Both the position numbers and the translations under genes were made by a program. This document shows, piece after piece, positions 1 to 8,588 of a stretch of 64,000 bases of DNA. Below the pieces are notes generated by a model. The model saw only the letters and a list, made by a program, of their open reading frames with translations. It did no database searches and was not told the origin of the DNA. The stretch is from Nesterenkonia muleiensis (GTDB lineage: Bacteria; Actinomycetota; Actinomycetes; Actinomycetales; Micrococcaceae), in the NCBI RefSeq assembly GCF_003600155.1, contig NZ_QWLD01000009.1, forward strand, positions 1-64,000, read 5' to 3'. How positions within the stretch are numbered: the first letter of the stretch is position 1; each line of letters begins with the position of its first letter.

Positions 1-314
1 CCGGAACGTCGATCACCTCGATCTCCCGGAAGGTCAACGTCCGCAGAGCCACGGTGCGACAAGTGTTGAATCGTCATGGCATCCAGGCGAGGGACGGGCG
101 AGGTGGTCTGAGCGATCAGGCCAAAGCTGATGTTCGCTGACTTGCTTTCGATGGTGTGCCGCGCAAAGAGCTGGCTGAGAGGTTCGGGGTCAGCGCGGCG
201 AGTATTCTGCGGGCACTGACGTCCGTCCTGGCTGCTGATGAGAAGCAGTCTACGCCGAGGCGTCGTTTGTCTCCTGCTGACCCGCACCGGCATCGGTATT
301 CTCGGCGTCACTAA
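1..314 (+). pseudogene. Remnant of a helix-turn-helix recombinase/transposase-like gene
   Basis: One reading frame (third base of the window onward) encodes two helix-turn-helix-like stretches separated by an in-frame TGA at 138-140, ending at TAA 312-314. The first half contains the recognition-helix-like run RRATVRQVLNRHGI; the second contains LAERFGVSAASILRAL, a typical resolvase/transposase HTH. No catalytic domain is visible because the gene enters from the left edge. The mid-frame stop and truncation suggest decay, although the first half could be the true C-terminus of an upstream gene. Assignment to a particular recombinase family is inference. Confidence 0.5.
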
Positions 315-590
315 GTTCACCTGCGTCATAGCGACCATCGTGACGCTTGTAATTGTCCGCAATACGGCTGTCTTCGCGGCTATCGGTCTGTTCGTCTAGC
401 CGCGGCACCACCCGCTACCTTGTAATAATATGATCGCAACCATGATGGTTACGATTATATATGAATTGATAAGGTGAGTAAATATACTTAGTCAAAGTCG
501 GAGCGACCGATTGTGAAAGCATGACGACCAATGTTATCTTTTCAAGATGAAGTTCAACAACCTTAGGAACATCTAACCTAATAGATTGTC

Positions 591-1558
591 TTAGAGTTTC
601 CGCCGGTAGGGACGCCAGCAGCGTGTTGATCAGGTAGGGCAGGCACGGGCCCGGGTAGATCAGAGGGTGTCAACCAAAGCTCTTCTCTTCCCCGGCAGCG
701 CCCGTGCCTGCATTGCCATCATCTATCACCGAACCCTTCTGGGAACAGTTCCACACCGTACTGCCGCCCATTGAAGACACTCACCCGCTGGGCTGTCACC
801 GGCCCCGGATCCCAGACCGTGTCGTCTTCGACAAACTCATCCAGTCCCTGGTGCTTGGTGCTGCCTATGAACGCATCGCAGATGCGAGTTGTTCTGCCAC
901 CACGATCCGGCGCCGCCGGGACGAGTGGATCACCGCCGGAGTGTTCGGCATCCTGGAACAGATCTGCTTAGAGGCCTATGACAAGATCATCGGACTCGAC
1001 TTCGAAAACATCGTGGTCGATGGGTGCATCACCAAGGCTCCTTGCGGTGGCGAAGCCGCCGGGAGATCCCCGGTAGACCGCGGCAAACAAGGAACCAAAC
1101 GCTCCCTACTCACCGACTCTGCCGGGATCCCTCTGGGGTGTGTCACCGCGGCGGCCAGTGCTCATGATTCTCCGCTGCTGGCACCGACCTTGGCGAAGCT
1201 GGACCGCTTCGCTGGGCATCTTCCCGACCGCATTACTGTGCACCTGGATGCCGGATATGACTCCAAGAAAACCAGGCCCTGCTGACCGATCTCGGCTATG
1301 TCGGGGTGATCAGCACCAAGGGCCAGCCGCTGCAGGCAGGTGCCCGTTGGGCAGTGGAGCGCACCAACTCCTGGCATAACCGCGGATTTCGCAAACTCGC
1401 TATTTGCACTGAACGCCGTCTGCGGGTGATCGACGCGTTGATGTGCCTGGCCAATTGCGTGATCATCATCCGCCGACTGATTTCACAAGCCTGGCTAACT
1501 CACCGGTGGGGCACCCGACCAGCCCGACGCCCATGACACCTATTGGCGGAAACTCTAA
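591..1558 (+). mobile_element. IS5-family insertion sequence with matching terminal inverted repeats
   Basis: The ends carry an 18-of-20 inverted repeat: 591-610 reads TTAGAGTTTCCGCCGGTAGG, and the reverse complement of 1539-1558 reads TTAGAGTTTCCGCCAATAGG. The enclosed transposase is of the IS5/IS1182-like DDE type. Length is about 968 bases, slightly longer than many IS427-group elements. I cannot find a convincing target-site duplication at the outer edges. The element interrupts a small minus-strand ORF and its own transposase is frameshifted, so this copy is probably immobile. Confidence 0.8.
704..1536 (+). pseudogene. IS5-family transposase, frameshifted
   Basis: The first part begins at GTG 704 and reads to TGA at 1283-1285. 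It contains the N-terminal IS5-type domain (FWEQF, RRRRDEWITAGVF), the first catalytic Asp in VVDGCITKAPCGG, the conserved RSPVDRGKQGTKRSLLTDS, and the second Asp in HLDAGYDSKKTR. The remainder is in another frame: ALLTDLGYVGVISTKG, then the catalytic Glu in WAVERTNSW, and CTERR to the stop at 1536. The break falls at about 1274-1279, where one base (a G in the run before CCC) appears to be missing. A programmed frameshift is possible in this IS group, but the position fits a simple deletion better. Confidence 0.8.
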
Positions 1559-1894
1559 GGCGCTCAATAATAGCATCTTTCGAATTAGCTAGTTCTCCTC
1601 CAGAATATACATTCAGACCCGCTGAATAGTAGACCTCACTAGATTCGGTGCCCTCACAATCCTCGAACGGATAGTCCAGCTCCTCTAGGAGCTCACATCG
1701 CGAGCCGCTTGAATCCGGGGCAAGCGGTAGCGTTCGCCTGGACGTCGGCAGGTCCGACATAAGGGGCCCACCCGGTCCAGCGAATTGGGAAGCGCGAGCG
1801 GGTTCTGAGCAGGTTCCGCGAGGCCGTCATAGCGGCCGCTTGATCTTGTGAATAGCCCTACGCTCGGAACCGCCGGGCAGTGTGGCGGAACGGT

Positions 1895-2773
1895 TCATCC
1901 ATTGAGCTGAGCAAGGAGCGGCGGAATCGCCAGCAGGACCGAAACGGCGCGGTCCCCAAGTTTCGACGCGAACCCGCTGAGCAAGCTGTTCTTCATGGTC
2001 TCGAACGTTTCAGAGCCCTGCCGAGCTGCGGCTTCAAGCTGATTAATCTGTTCCAGCACTTCTTGGCGATCATCGCCGGCAGTCTGAGAGTTCGCGAGCT
2101 CTCGCAGGGTTTGGAACTGCTGGTTGAGTTCGGAGTGCACATCGCCGACAGTGGCCTGGTTGTTCTGTCCGAACTGGGCGGCCCCGAAGGTTCCACCGCT
2201 GATATTGGCGTTGAACTGATTCGTCGTAGATGCTCCTGCTGCGGGGCTTAACTCCGGGGCGCTGAGGCTGGGCACGTAGTGCTCTCGCCTTACTGCGCGG
2301 CCATTTTGCGTCAGTTCGAGGTAGAATGGAGCAGGTCCCGAAGTACGAGAACCTGTGACAAGCTGGTCCTGGTAGAGCATTTCGGCGGCTTGTTCGATGA
2401 GATCCGTTGAGGGGGATTCGCCGGTAACCGGGTCCTGGTACTGGGGCCAGAATGCGTCTTCAGCGCTTGTCAGGGCGGTGTTCGGCTCAGTAGGAATTGC
2501 GTGCAGAATCGTGTATTGAGCACTTCGGAGAGTGTAATCGCCTTTCCACCTCCGGGCACGCCGTTTTCCGTTGTTGGACAGAGTGAAGTCCGGGCCCCCT
2601 GCGAGAGCTTCATCGGCTTGGGCTAGCCACCCGCAGCTGTTCATTTCATCACGTGCCCCCAGCCGCTCTTCGGTGGGTAGGACGTCCTCGGGAATGATCG
2701 AGGCAGGTACGTCGTCCCGGTTCTGGCGGTGGACCCAAATCAGAGTGCGGTAAGCGTAGATCGAGACAGGCAC
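1895..2773 (-). CDS. Hypothetical protein beside MmeI-like enzyme (Gly/Asn motif plus coiled coil)
   Basis: A 292-residue protein in the same orientation as, and 11 bases downstream of, the RM enzyme, so probably cotranscribed. I do not recognise a named family. The first ~170 residues look like a compact helical or winged-helix region (KRRARRWKGDYTLRSAQYTIL; LELTQNGRAVRREHYVPS). Around residue 190 there is a short beta-like repeat, NANISGGTFGAAQFGQNNQ. A predicted coiled coil follows (LNQQFQTLRELANSQ ... LEQINQLEAAARQG), and the tail is hydrophobic (AVSVLLAIPPLLAQL). Similar Gly/Asn-rich linkers occur in some bacterial conflict proteins, so it could be an accessory or sensor subunit of the RM locus; that is inference. 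Confidence 0.65.
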   Translation of the reverse strand: MPVSIYAYRTLIWVHRQNRDDVPASIIPEDVLPTEERLGARDEMNSCGWLAQADEALAGGPDFTLSNNGKRRARRWKGDYTLRSAQYTILHAIPTEPNTALTSAEDAFWPQYQDPVTGESPSTDLIEQAAEMLYQDQLVTGSRTSGPAPFYLELTQNGRAVRREHYVPSLSAPELSPAAGASTTNQFNANISGGTFGAAQFGQNNQATVGDVHSELNQQFQTLRELANSQTAGDDRQEVLEQINQLEAAARQGSETFETMKNSLLSGFASKLGDRAVSVLLAIPPLLAQLNG

Positions 2774-2784
2774 AGTACGGCTCC

Positions 2785-5544
2785 TTAGTTTTCGGCGGTC
2801 ATCTCGGCGTAGCGGGCAAAGAGGATTTCCTGACGTTCCTTCTCAGACTGGCAGGTTCGGTTGGCGCCGAAAGCACGGTCGACGACGGCGTCCAGCCTGT
2901 CGTGCGCCTTGATCAGGGCGGGGTCCATCGCCAGGGGGTTGTAGTGGTTGGCGAGCGAGCGGTCGGAGTGCCGCTCCCGAGCCTCGAGCACGCCCTGTCC
3001 GGCGGCGATGATCTTCTCGCGGAGGTCGTCGGGGACTTCGGGGAGCGGGAAGGTGTACCAAGAGAGTGTGGACCCGAACCGCAGGTCAGACTTGATGCGT
3101 CCGCCGACGGTCTTCTGCCACGTGATGAACATCGAGGAGGACATGAGGGCGAACTGGAACCCGGTGGGGTCCGGAATGGTGAAGTTAGCGTCACTGGCGA
3201 TGACCTCTGGTTCGTAGAGCGCCACGGTGAAGTAGTGCCTCGTCTCCGAGACGTGTCTGGGCACGCATACATAGGGCGTTTCCTGTTTCGCACGTTGCCG
3301 GAAGAGATGGGGGTAGCGGGCGAACTCACGGGTGGAGGCGGCTTTGGAGGCCGCGCGGAAGTCTCGGACGGCTTCGACTCGCGTTTTCAGGATGGGAGAC
3401 TTCGCTAAGTCCTTGGGGTCGAGGCCATCGAGCCAGAGGCACCAGCGGTCCTCGTTGTGGATCAGCTCCCGCGCGCCGACGTAGGGATGAAGGTACTTCG
3501 CCGCGATGGGGTCTGCGGCGACCTCGTCATAGTTTTCGGGTTCGATGATGAGATTGCCGTCGTCAGTAGGCTTGGAGCCGTAGGCAGTTTTCTCGATGTG
3601 TGGAGAGATCGGCTTGGAGGCCTTCTCCACCAAAACATCCGGCCCATCAACGAGGTAAGCGTTGATGTTGGTCGCCGTCTCCTCAGAAGGTTCTCCCCGC
3701 AGTTCCTCGTAGGTGAACAGGCGACGCTCTCGGGGGTGGCGTGTGAATCCGATGATGGTGCAGTGCACGGCGGCTGCCCCTGGCGCTTCCGAGGTCCAAG
3801 CAAAGGTGCGGTGGGCGAACTTGATCTGCCACCCAGCCGCGAAGATCGGCTTGAACAGACGTGCTGGCTGGTCTCCCTGGACAATGGAGTTAGTGGAGAC
3901 GAAGCTCCAGGTCCCGTTGCGGGCACCGAAGTAGTCCGTTGCTTTCTTGTACCATCCGGTGACATAGTCCATGCGTGAGACGGTGTAATCCCGACCCCAG
4001 ACATCCTTGAGGTCTTCGAGCTGGTCGGCCTCTCGGGTGTTGTCGCCAAGGAAGGGCGGGTTGCCGAGAATGTGGACGTTCTCGCTGGGTTCGACCTCGG
4101 TCCAGTCCATGCGCAGGGCGTTGCCAGTGTGGATGGTCTCAACCTTGTCCAGGGGTAGGAGTTCAGGGGCTGCGCCGAGGCGGGCCTGCATCTCCTGGTT
4201 GGCCTGGTGCTCCACCAAATGCAGGGCAGTGGCGGCAATACGTGCGGGCCAGTCCTCAATCTCAATCCCGTGGAAGTTCCGCACCCGCACACTGACCTGC
4301 TCGCCCATGAAGAACAGCCCCTCATCCAAGGCCGACACGGACTTCCGTCCGGCTTCCATCTCTTGGATGCGTTCGATGATGCGCAGCTCCAGGGCGCGCA
4401 TCTCTCGGTAGGCGATGATCAGGAAGTTTCCGCATCCACAGGCGGGGTCGAAGAACTGCATCTTCCCGAGCCGTTCACGCAGGTTGCGCAGTCCCCGCAC
4501 AGAGTCCTTCTTGGTCTCGAACTCAGCGGTGAGTTCATCAAGGAACATCGGCTTGATGACCCGCAGGATATTGCGCTCGGTGGTGTAGTGCGCACCCAGC
4601 GACCGGCGGGCGGCCTTGTCCTTCACCGCCTGGAACAGTGAGCCGAAGATTGCCGGACTGATCGCGCTCCAGTTGAAGTAACAGGCCTCAATGAGCCGAC
4701 GGCGCATATCCGCGTCGAAGAAAGGAATGGAGACGTCTTCTTCAAAGAGTCCGCCATTGACGTAAGGGAAGCGGGCCAGCAAACCAGTGAGGTTCTTCGG
4801 CCGCCGCTCCGGTGGGGTCTTCAGCATCTGGAAGAGCTGGGCGAGCATCGGCCCCAGGTCATTGCCGGATTCCTCGGTGCGGTTCTCCAGGAACTCCAGG
4901 AAGAGGTCGCGCTCTCCCCACAGTGCGGTGTCATCGGCGTAGAGCATGAACAGGCAACGCACCATGAACACCGAAGAGGCGTGCTCGTCGTAACCGGACT
5001 CAGCCAAGCCTTCGTAGAGGGAGGCCATGAGCTGGGCGGCTTTGATGGAGGCGGCTTCGCGTTCCTCGAAGGAGAGGACGCGTTGGCCGTATCCGGCCAG
5101 GAACGCGAGTTTATCGGCGTGGTCGCGAAAGTCCTCGATGGTCCATTTGGCGGCCTCGGTCTCGGAGCCGTCCTTCAGGTTCAGCAGTCGGAAGGTCTTG
5201 AAGTCGCTGGTGAGCACCCAGTCCGGGAACTCGGCGTCGGGAAGGTCGTTGAGGTAGTCCAGGGCTTGGGTTTCGGCCTTGGCGAGGTCTTCGCCATCGG
5301 ACTTCATCTCTATGGCGAGGATGCCGGGAACCAGGGCATCGATGTAGCCCTGTCTGCCGGTGGAGGTGCGCTTGGCCCGCCGCTCGTAGAGAGCCGCGCG
5401 GGAGTGGGTGAGCCCGTAGATGGTCAGCAGATCGCGGACGAACATCTGGGCTTCCTGCCGCTCGTCGCCTGCGGCCTCCTTCCAGTCCAACACGAACCTA
5501 TCGGCCTGCCGGTAGATCTCTTCAAAGCTGCGCGCCTTCTCCAT
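2785..5544 (-). CDS. MmeI-type (type IIL) single-chain restriction-modification enzyme
   Basis: A 919-residue protein fusing an N-terminal PD-(D/E)xK nuclease to an N6-adenine methyltransferase and a C-terminal target-recognition region. The nuclease motif is visible as Asp69, then Glu79 and Lys81 in LVPGILAIEMKS, the same D-X9-ExK spacing and nearly the same numbering I recall for MmeI, which is also about 919 residues. The SAM-binding motif is FFDPACGCGNFLIIAYREM, and the catalytic motif IV is ILGNPPFLG. Family members bind an asymmetric site, methylate one strand and cut about 20 bases away. Specificity cannot be read here. No separate methylase or specificity gene is present, as expected for type IIL. 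The start at ATG 5544 gives a full-length family match. Confidence 0.9.
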   Translation of the reverse strand: MEKARSFEEIYRQADRFVLDWKEAAGDERQEAQMFVRDLLTIYGLTHSRAALYERRAKRTSTGRQGYIDALVPGILAIEMKSDGEDLAKAETQALDYLNDLPDAEFPDWVLTSDFKTFRLLNLKDGSETEAAKWTIEDFRDHADKLAFLAGYGQRVLSFEEREAASIKAAQLMASLYEGLAESGYDEHASSVFMVRCLFMLYADDTALWGERDLFLEFLENRTEESGNDLGPMLAQLFQMLKTPPERRPKNLTGLLARFPYVNGGLFEEDVSIPFFDADMRRRLIEACYFNWSAISPAIFGSLFQAVKDKAARRSLGAHYTTERNILRVIKPMFLDELTAEFETKKDSVRGLRNLRERLGKMQFFDPACGCGNFLIIAYREMRALELRIIERIQEMEAGRKSVSALDEGLFFMGEQVSVRVRNFHGIEIEDWPARIAATALHLVEHQANQEMQARLGAAPELLPLDKVETIHTGNALRMDWTEVEPSENVHILGNPPFLGDNTREADQLEDLKDVWGRDYTVSRMDYVTGWYKKATDYFGARNGTWSFVSTNSIVQGDQPARLFKPIFAAGWQIKFAHRTFAWTSEAPGAAAVHCTIIGFTRHPRERRLFTYEELRGEPSEETATNINAYLVDGPDVLVEKASKPISPHIEKTAYGSKPTDDGNLIIEPENYDEVAADPIAAKYLHPYVGARELIHNEDRWCLWLDGLDPKDLAKSPILKTRVEAVRDFRAASKAASTREFARYPHLFRQRAKQETPYVCVPRHVSETRHYFTVALYEPEVIASDANFTIPDPTGFQFALMSSSMFITWQKTVGGRIKSDLRFGSTLSWYTFPLPEVPDDLREKIIAAGQGVLEARERHSDRSLANHYNPLAMDPALIKAHDRLDAVVDRAFGANRTCQSEKERQEILFARYAEMTAEN

Positions 5545-6084
5545 GCATTCAGCCTACATTCAGGCCCAGACACGGACACGCACTCACTGCGAAGCACTCA
5601 CTACTGCGTATGCAGGACACCGAGAGAGAATGAGTGAGAAGACTGAATCAGAACTCCCCGTAAAGATGCTCCGTGAGGACTCCGCCTCCGCAGTGTTGGA
5701 CGTTGGGACCCAAAACACCGCGCAACTGGAGGGTACGCGGTGAGGGCCCTCCACATAGGAAGGTAGGCGGCTCGGTGCGGTACTGGCTCCACGAGCTGGT
5801 GGACTGGGTTGAGGGACAGCAGTGACGACCACACTTTTCGCAACAACCCCCCGGGACATATCGGGACTTTGAGCGACCTTGTAAAGTGGTCCTTAAGCCG
5901 AAAAGCCCCGGGTCTTCGCCCGAAGTTTCTGATGCAGTGGAATCTATAAAATTCCGAAAATAATAAACATTAAGAGATCGCGAGCTGTGCCACGACTCTT
6001 CACTGTTTTCCATCAGGGTATATGACTTTTCAGTGAATACGTTTAAAGCGGCCGACTCACCTGCAATACATCCCAATATGAGCT
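5545..6084. other. Gene-free stretch between the RM operon and a lipoprotein gene
   Basis: I see no convincing gene here. Several frames are open on both strands for 60-140 codons, but they lack ribosome binding sites and have arginine/serine-rich compositions typical of chance frames. The right half (5920-6084) is AT-rich. The 5545-5640 part should contain the promoter of the leftward RM operon. Confidence 0.5.
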
Positions 6085-6120
6085 AAAATAAAAAACAGAC
6101 CTCTATTGCTCGGAGGTCTG
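6085..6120 (-). terminator. Rho-independent terminator of the lipoprotein gene
   Basis: Stem CAGACCTC (6096-6103) pairs with GAGGTCTG (6113-6120). Read on the minus strand, the stem is followed by TTTTTTATTTT, a strong U-tract. It lies about 50 bases downstream of the leftward lipoprotein gene. Confidence 0.8.
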
Positions 6121-6167
6121 TTGTGCGTATGGAGTTTTTTGTAACTTCGCGAGTACTCAGCGAAATT

Positions 6168-6716
6168 TTAGTCTTGTGGGACTCGTCCAGTGTTGATGGT
6201 AATAGAATCATTATAGCCATGATAGTCTACATGCTGCACTGTTACGATGGTCTCCTGTGGGTATCGGTTCTGTATCCACTCGAGTGCCTGTTCGTTCGCG
6301 CCCTCGACGGCATATATCTCTGAACCCTCGGTTGTAAATATCGGCTCACCGATACATGGCTCAGTTGCAGCCTCAGGGTCATCGCACTCCTCAAGATCCC
6401 CTCCTAGATAGTCGATGAATTCTACTGCTGCTTCCTTGTCGAATGCTGTAGCACGCCACTCTAGTTCATCCTCGTCATACTCAACAACCTCTTCTGTAGG
6501 TGCTTCTGTCTCTACGGTATCAGTATCTTCTGGCTCTGTCTCGTCAACTGTCTCTTGCACGACAGTAGGCTCCGGCCCTTTTGCTTCGGTATTGTCGCCA
6601 CAAGCGCTCAAGGCAAACGGTGCGAGCGACCCGATGGCAATGATTTTACGCAAGCCAGTAAGGCGCTCTTGCGTCTCGTTCTCGATTGATGGTAGTGATT
6701 CTGATTGGGTTTTCAT
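6168..6716 (-). CDS. Secreted lipoprotein, acidic, function unknown
   Basis: A 182-residue protein. After a rather long polar N-terminus the segment KIIAIGSLAPFALSAC gives a hydrophobic signal with a lipobox (LSAC), so the mature protein would be diacylated at Cys and anchored outside the membrane. The mature part opens with a Glu/Thr/Val-rich linker (TVVQETVDETEPEDTDTVE) typical of cell-wall-spanning tethers, followed by a small folded domain with two cysteines (ECDDPEAATEPC) and ending DSITINTGRVPQD. No family is recognised. A terminator follows, and about 690 bases of AT-rich DNA lie upstream, so it is a single-gene unit. Confidence 0.75.
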   Translation of the reverse strand: MKTQSESLPSIENETQERLTGLRKIIAIGSLAPFALSACGDNTEAKGPEPTVVQETVDETEPEDTDTVETEAPTEEVVEYDEDELEWRATAFDKEAAVEFIDYLGGDLEECDDPEAATEPCIGEPIFTTEGSEIYAVEGANEQALEWIQNRYPQETIVTVQHVDYHGYNDSITINTGRVPQD

Positions 6717-7410
6717 GGTGAGTGCTTCTCCTTGTTCGCGCTGTTCGCGACGTTTAGATAAAATTAAATTAGCAATAATATGTACGCATTATATTGTAAG
6801 GTATTAAGACTTTTTAAGTGAGCACATAAGTAATATATCCTGTAGAGTGCGACGATGAGTATTTTCTGCAAATATTCAAGCCTATGAGGTCCAGAAGTGG
6901 CTCGACGGTGCATTTAGTTACGGAAATATTGCCTTGTTCCTCAAGCATGATTGAGTTGCTTGATGCCATCCCGCAGTTCCTCTCTGTCGACGCGAGCCAT
7001 AAGAAAGAGTGTCGGGTTCCAGATTAGTCTAAGTAGGCTCCGCTGGGGCGAGTTCCGGGCCCGAACGGAAAAATCAGAAACGATCACACAGCGGCAATAG
7101 GGGCCTTGGTGTGCCTGAGCCGTGTGCTTTCGCCGTGAGAGGCATCTATCCAAGACCTGAACCTTAGGCCAAGCGCACTGTGTACGTGCGGAGAACCCGC
7201 CGACTAGACGTTCCTCACGACACCGGAGCTGGTGGCGACGCACATGATGAGCCGTGTCATTGACGGCTGGGAGCTGCGGCAATTCCCGTGGACCCAGTGT
7301 GATGACTAGCTGAAATAAAGTGATTCAAATGCAACGTCATAATCATTATCGACTCTTCGCGCCATCCGAGTTATTCTAGATGTATATAAATTAATATATG
7401 GGGGATACAA
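6717..7410. other. Gene-poor AT-rich stretch with possible coding debris
   Basis: No confident gene. The only sizeable ORF, 6941-7282 on the minus strand, is rich in Arg, Gln and His and has no ribosome binding site. On the plus strand a short frame ending at TAG about 7306 reads TPELVATHMMSRVIDGWELR, which looks protein-like but has no start and a stop close upstream; it may be the decayed end of an older gene. The first 150 bases presumably hold the promoter of the leftward lipoprotein gene. Confidence 0.4.
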
Positions 7411-7740
7411 GTGAATACAGTGACAGTCTGGCGGGAGCAGATGTCTGATGACCCGCTTAGACGCGCATACACAATCGTCCAGAAGGATAACGGGTTGCTG
7501 AGGACGCTATTGCTTGATGAGCATCGGCTACTCGCACGGGTCAGTGGTACTTCAACGCTCCGCGAGCCTCGAACGCCGGAGTACCTGCGCCGATGCCGAC
7601 GCCTGATGGACGACGAAGCAGAGCTATGGGTGCTAGAATGGTTGAAGGAACGCGACGATTGGTATGAGCAGCCGTACGAGGAGCGGAAGAGCTTGCGCCT
7701 CATCTTCAAGGATGCTGCTAATACGCCGCTCAAGGACTAG
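7411..7740 (+). CDS. Hypothetical protein (109 aa)
   Basis: Starts at GTG 7411, six bases after a purine-rich GGGGATA. The product is highly charged and mainly helical (RRCRRLMDDEAELWVLEWLKERDDWYE), with no signal peptide or membrane segment. No family is recognised. It sits alone among AT-rich spacers; an 8-bp hairpin at 7866-7893 lies downstream. The helical, acid/base-mixed composition would suit a small DNA- or protein-binding factor, but nothing specific supports that. Confidence 0.55.
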   Translation: MNTVTVWREQMSDDPLRRAYTIVQKDNGLLRTLLLDEHRLLARVSGTSTLREPRTPEYLRRCRRLMDDEAELWVLEWLKERDDWYEQPYEERKSLRLIFKDAANTPLKD

Positions 7741-7865
7741 GCGTGGGACCGATCAGGCTTTGACGCTAGTCCTTATCATGATTTCAATACGAGATAACTC
7801 CTGCTGGGATATTAGGCGTGCTCAGTCGCCACCTCAAACGCTCAGGTCGTTGACAGCTACTTCTT

Positions 7866-7893
7866 ACTGAAAGAGTATATTTAATATCTTTCA
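7866..7893. repeat. Short inverted repeat (hairpin)
   Basis: CTGAAAGA pairs perfectly with TCTTTCAG around an AT-rich 12-base centre. It could be an inefficient terminator for the upstream 109-aa ORF or an operator; there is no U-tract. Confidence 0.4.
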
Positions 7894-7978
7894 GGAGTGT
7901 GCTTACAATGGTTTGCAAGATGACTTATAAAAAATATATACATTAAAAGATATAATATTTTCTAAACTACTGGGTGAG

Positions 7979-8308
7979 ATGGAAATTCAGGCTGACGATA
8001 TGCATGAGCGTTTCGGCTCGATCGGTCAATGCTATAAGACTATGGATCAGCGGTTCGAGTCTATGGACAAGCGCATGAACCTCTTGGAGATTCGCTTGCT
8101 GGGGGAGATTGAGGCTAATGAAGAGCGATCAGCGGAGCGGCTCAGCAAAGCTATGGATCAGGTGCACAACCGTTTGGACGAGATTCTTGACCGCGACTCT
8201 ACAGGCGAGCTTGAAGGTGCAGCCTGGAAACACCAAGTCAGGCACCACGAAGAAACGCTGGAAGACTACAATGGTCGGACTCGTAAGCTTGAGACTGGTA
8301 GCGCCTAG
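7979..8308 (+). CDS. Hypothetical coiled-coil protein (109 aa)
   Basis: Almost the whole protein is predicted coiled coil: heptad-like runs MDQRFESMDKRMNLLEIRLL and MDQVHNRLDEILDRD. This pattern is common in small phage/plasmid proteins and resembles the C-terminal coiled coils of DUF-type 'hemolysin XhlA'-like proteins, though no membrane segment is present. A TATAAT (7951-7956) lies just upstream as a plausible -10 element. The start is uncertain: ATG 7979 follows a TGGGTGAG that is too close for a good ribosome binding site; ATG 8000 is the alternative. Confidence 0.6.
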   Translation: MEIQADDMHERFGSIGQCYKTMDQRFESMDKRMNLLEIRLLGEIEANEERSAERLSKAMDQVHNRLDEILDRDSTGELEGAAWKHQVRHHEETLEDYNGRTRKLETGSA

Positions 8309-8588
8309 CTCATGATTCACCTCTGATGTAGGTGGTTGGTTTCGGGTGAGCTGTGCGCACCCCGTATACATTGGCCAGGGGTGGGTTTAGTGCCTGGCGG
8401 CGCGTAGTCGAGGCCTTTACGGCGCAGCGTCACCAGCGGTGGAACCAGGGGGAGGGTTGAGATATCGCCCGTCCCGACTAAACTTCCATGCATGCGTCAC
8501 GAGCGTGTTCGCGTGGTGTTGCCGTATTGAAGCAGTGGTGAATGACAACATTGGATGTACCCAGTATTGCGACTACTTGGAGGAATCA

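Larger units (their letters stand above)
415..1760 (-). pseudogene. Small ORF split by the IS insertion
   Basis: On the minus strand an ORF starts at ATG 1760 and runs open to the right end of the IS at 1559. Removing the IS (591-1558) and joining to 590 keeps the frame open to TAG at 415-417. The two pieces (202 and 176 bases) total 378 bases, exactly 126 codons, and the other two frames of the left piece stop within a few codons. The joined product would be about 125 residues, acidic at the N-terminus (LEELDYPFEDCEG) and more hydrophobic toward the C-terminus. No family is recognised. Whether it was ever expressed is unknown. Confidence 0.4.

Noticed and set aside
3457-3978. Plus-strand ORF opposite the MmeI-like gene
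   Set aside because: Antisense shadow of a well-supported gene; no motif or start signal.
6941-7282. 113-codon minus-strand ORF
   Set aside because: Arg/Gln/His-rich, no ribosome binding site and no recognisable domain; not listed as a gene.
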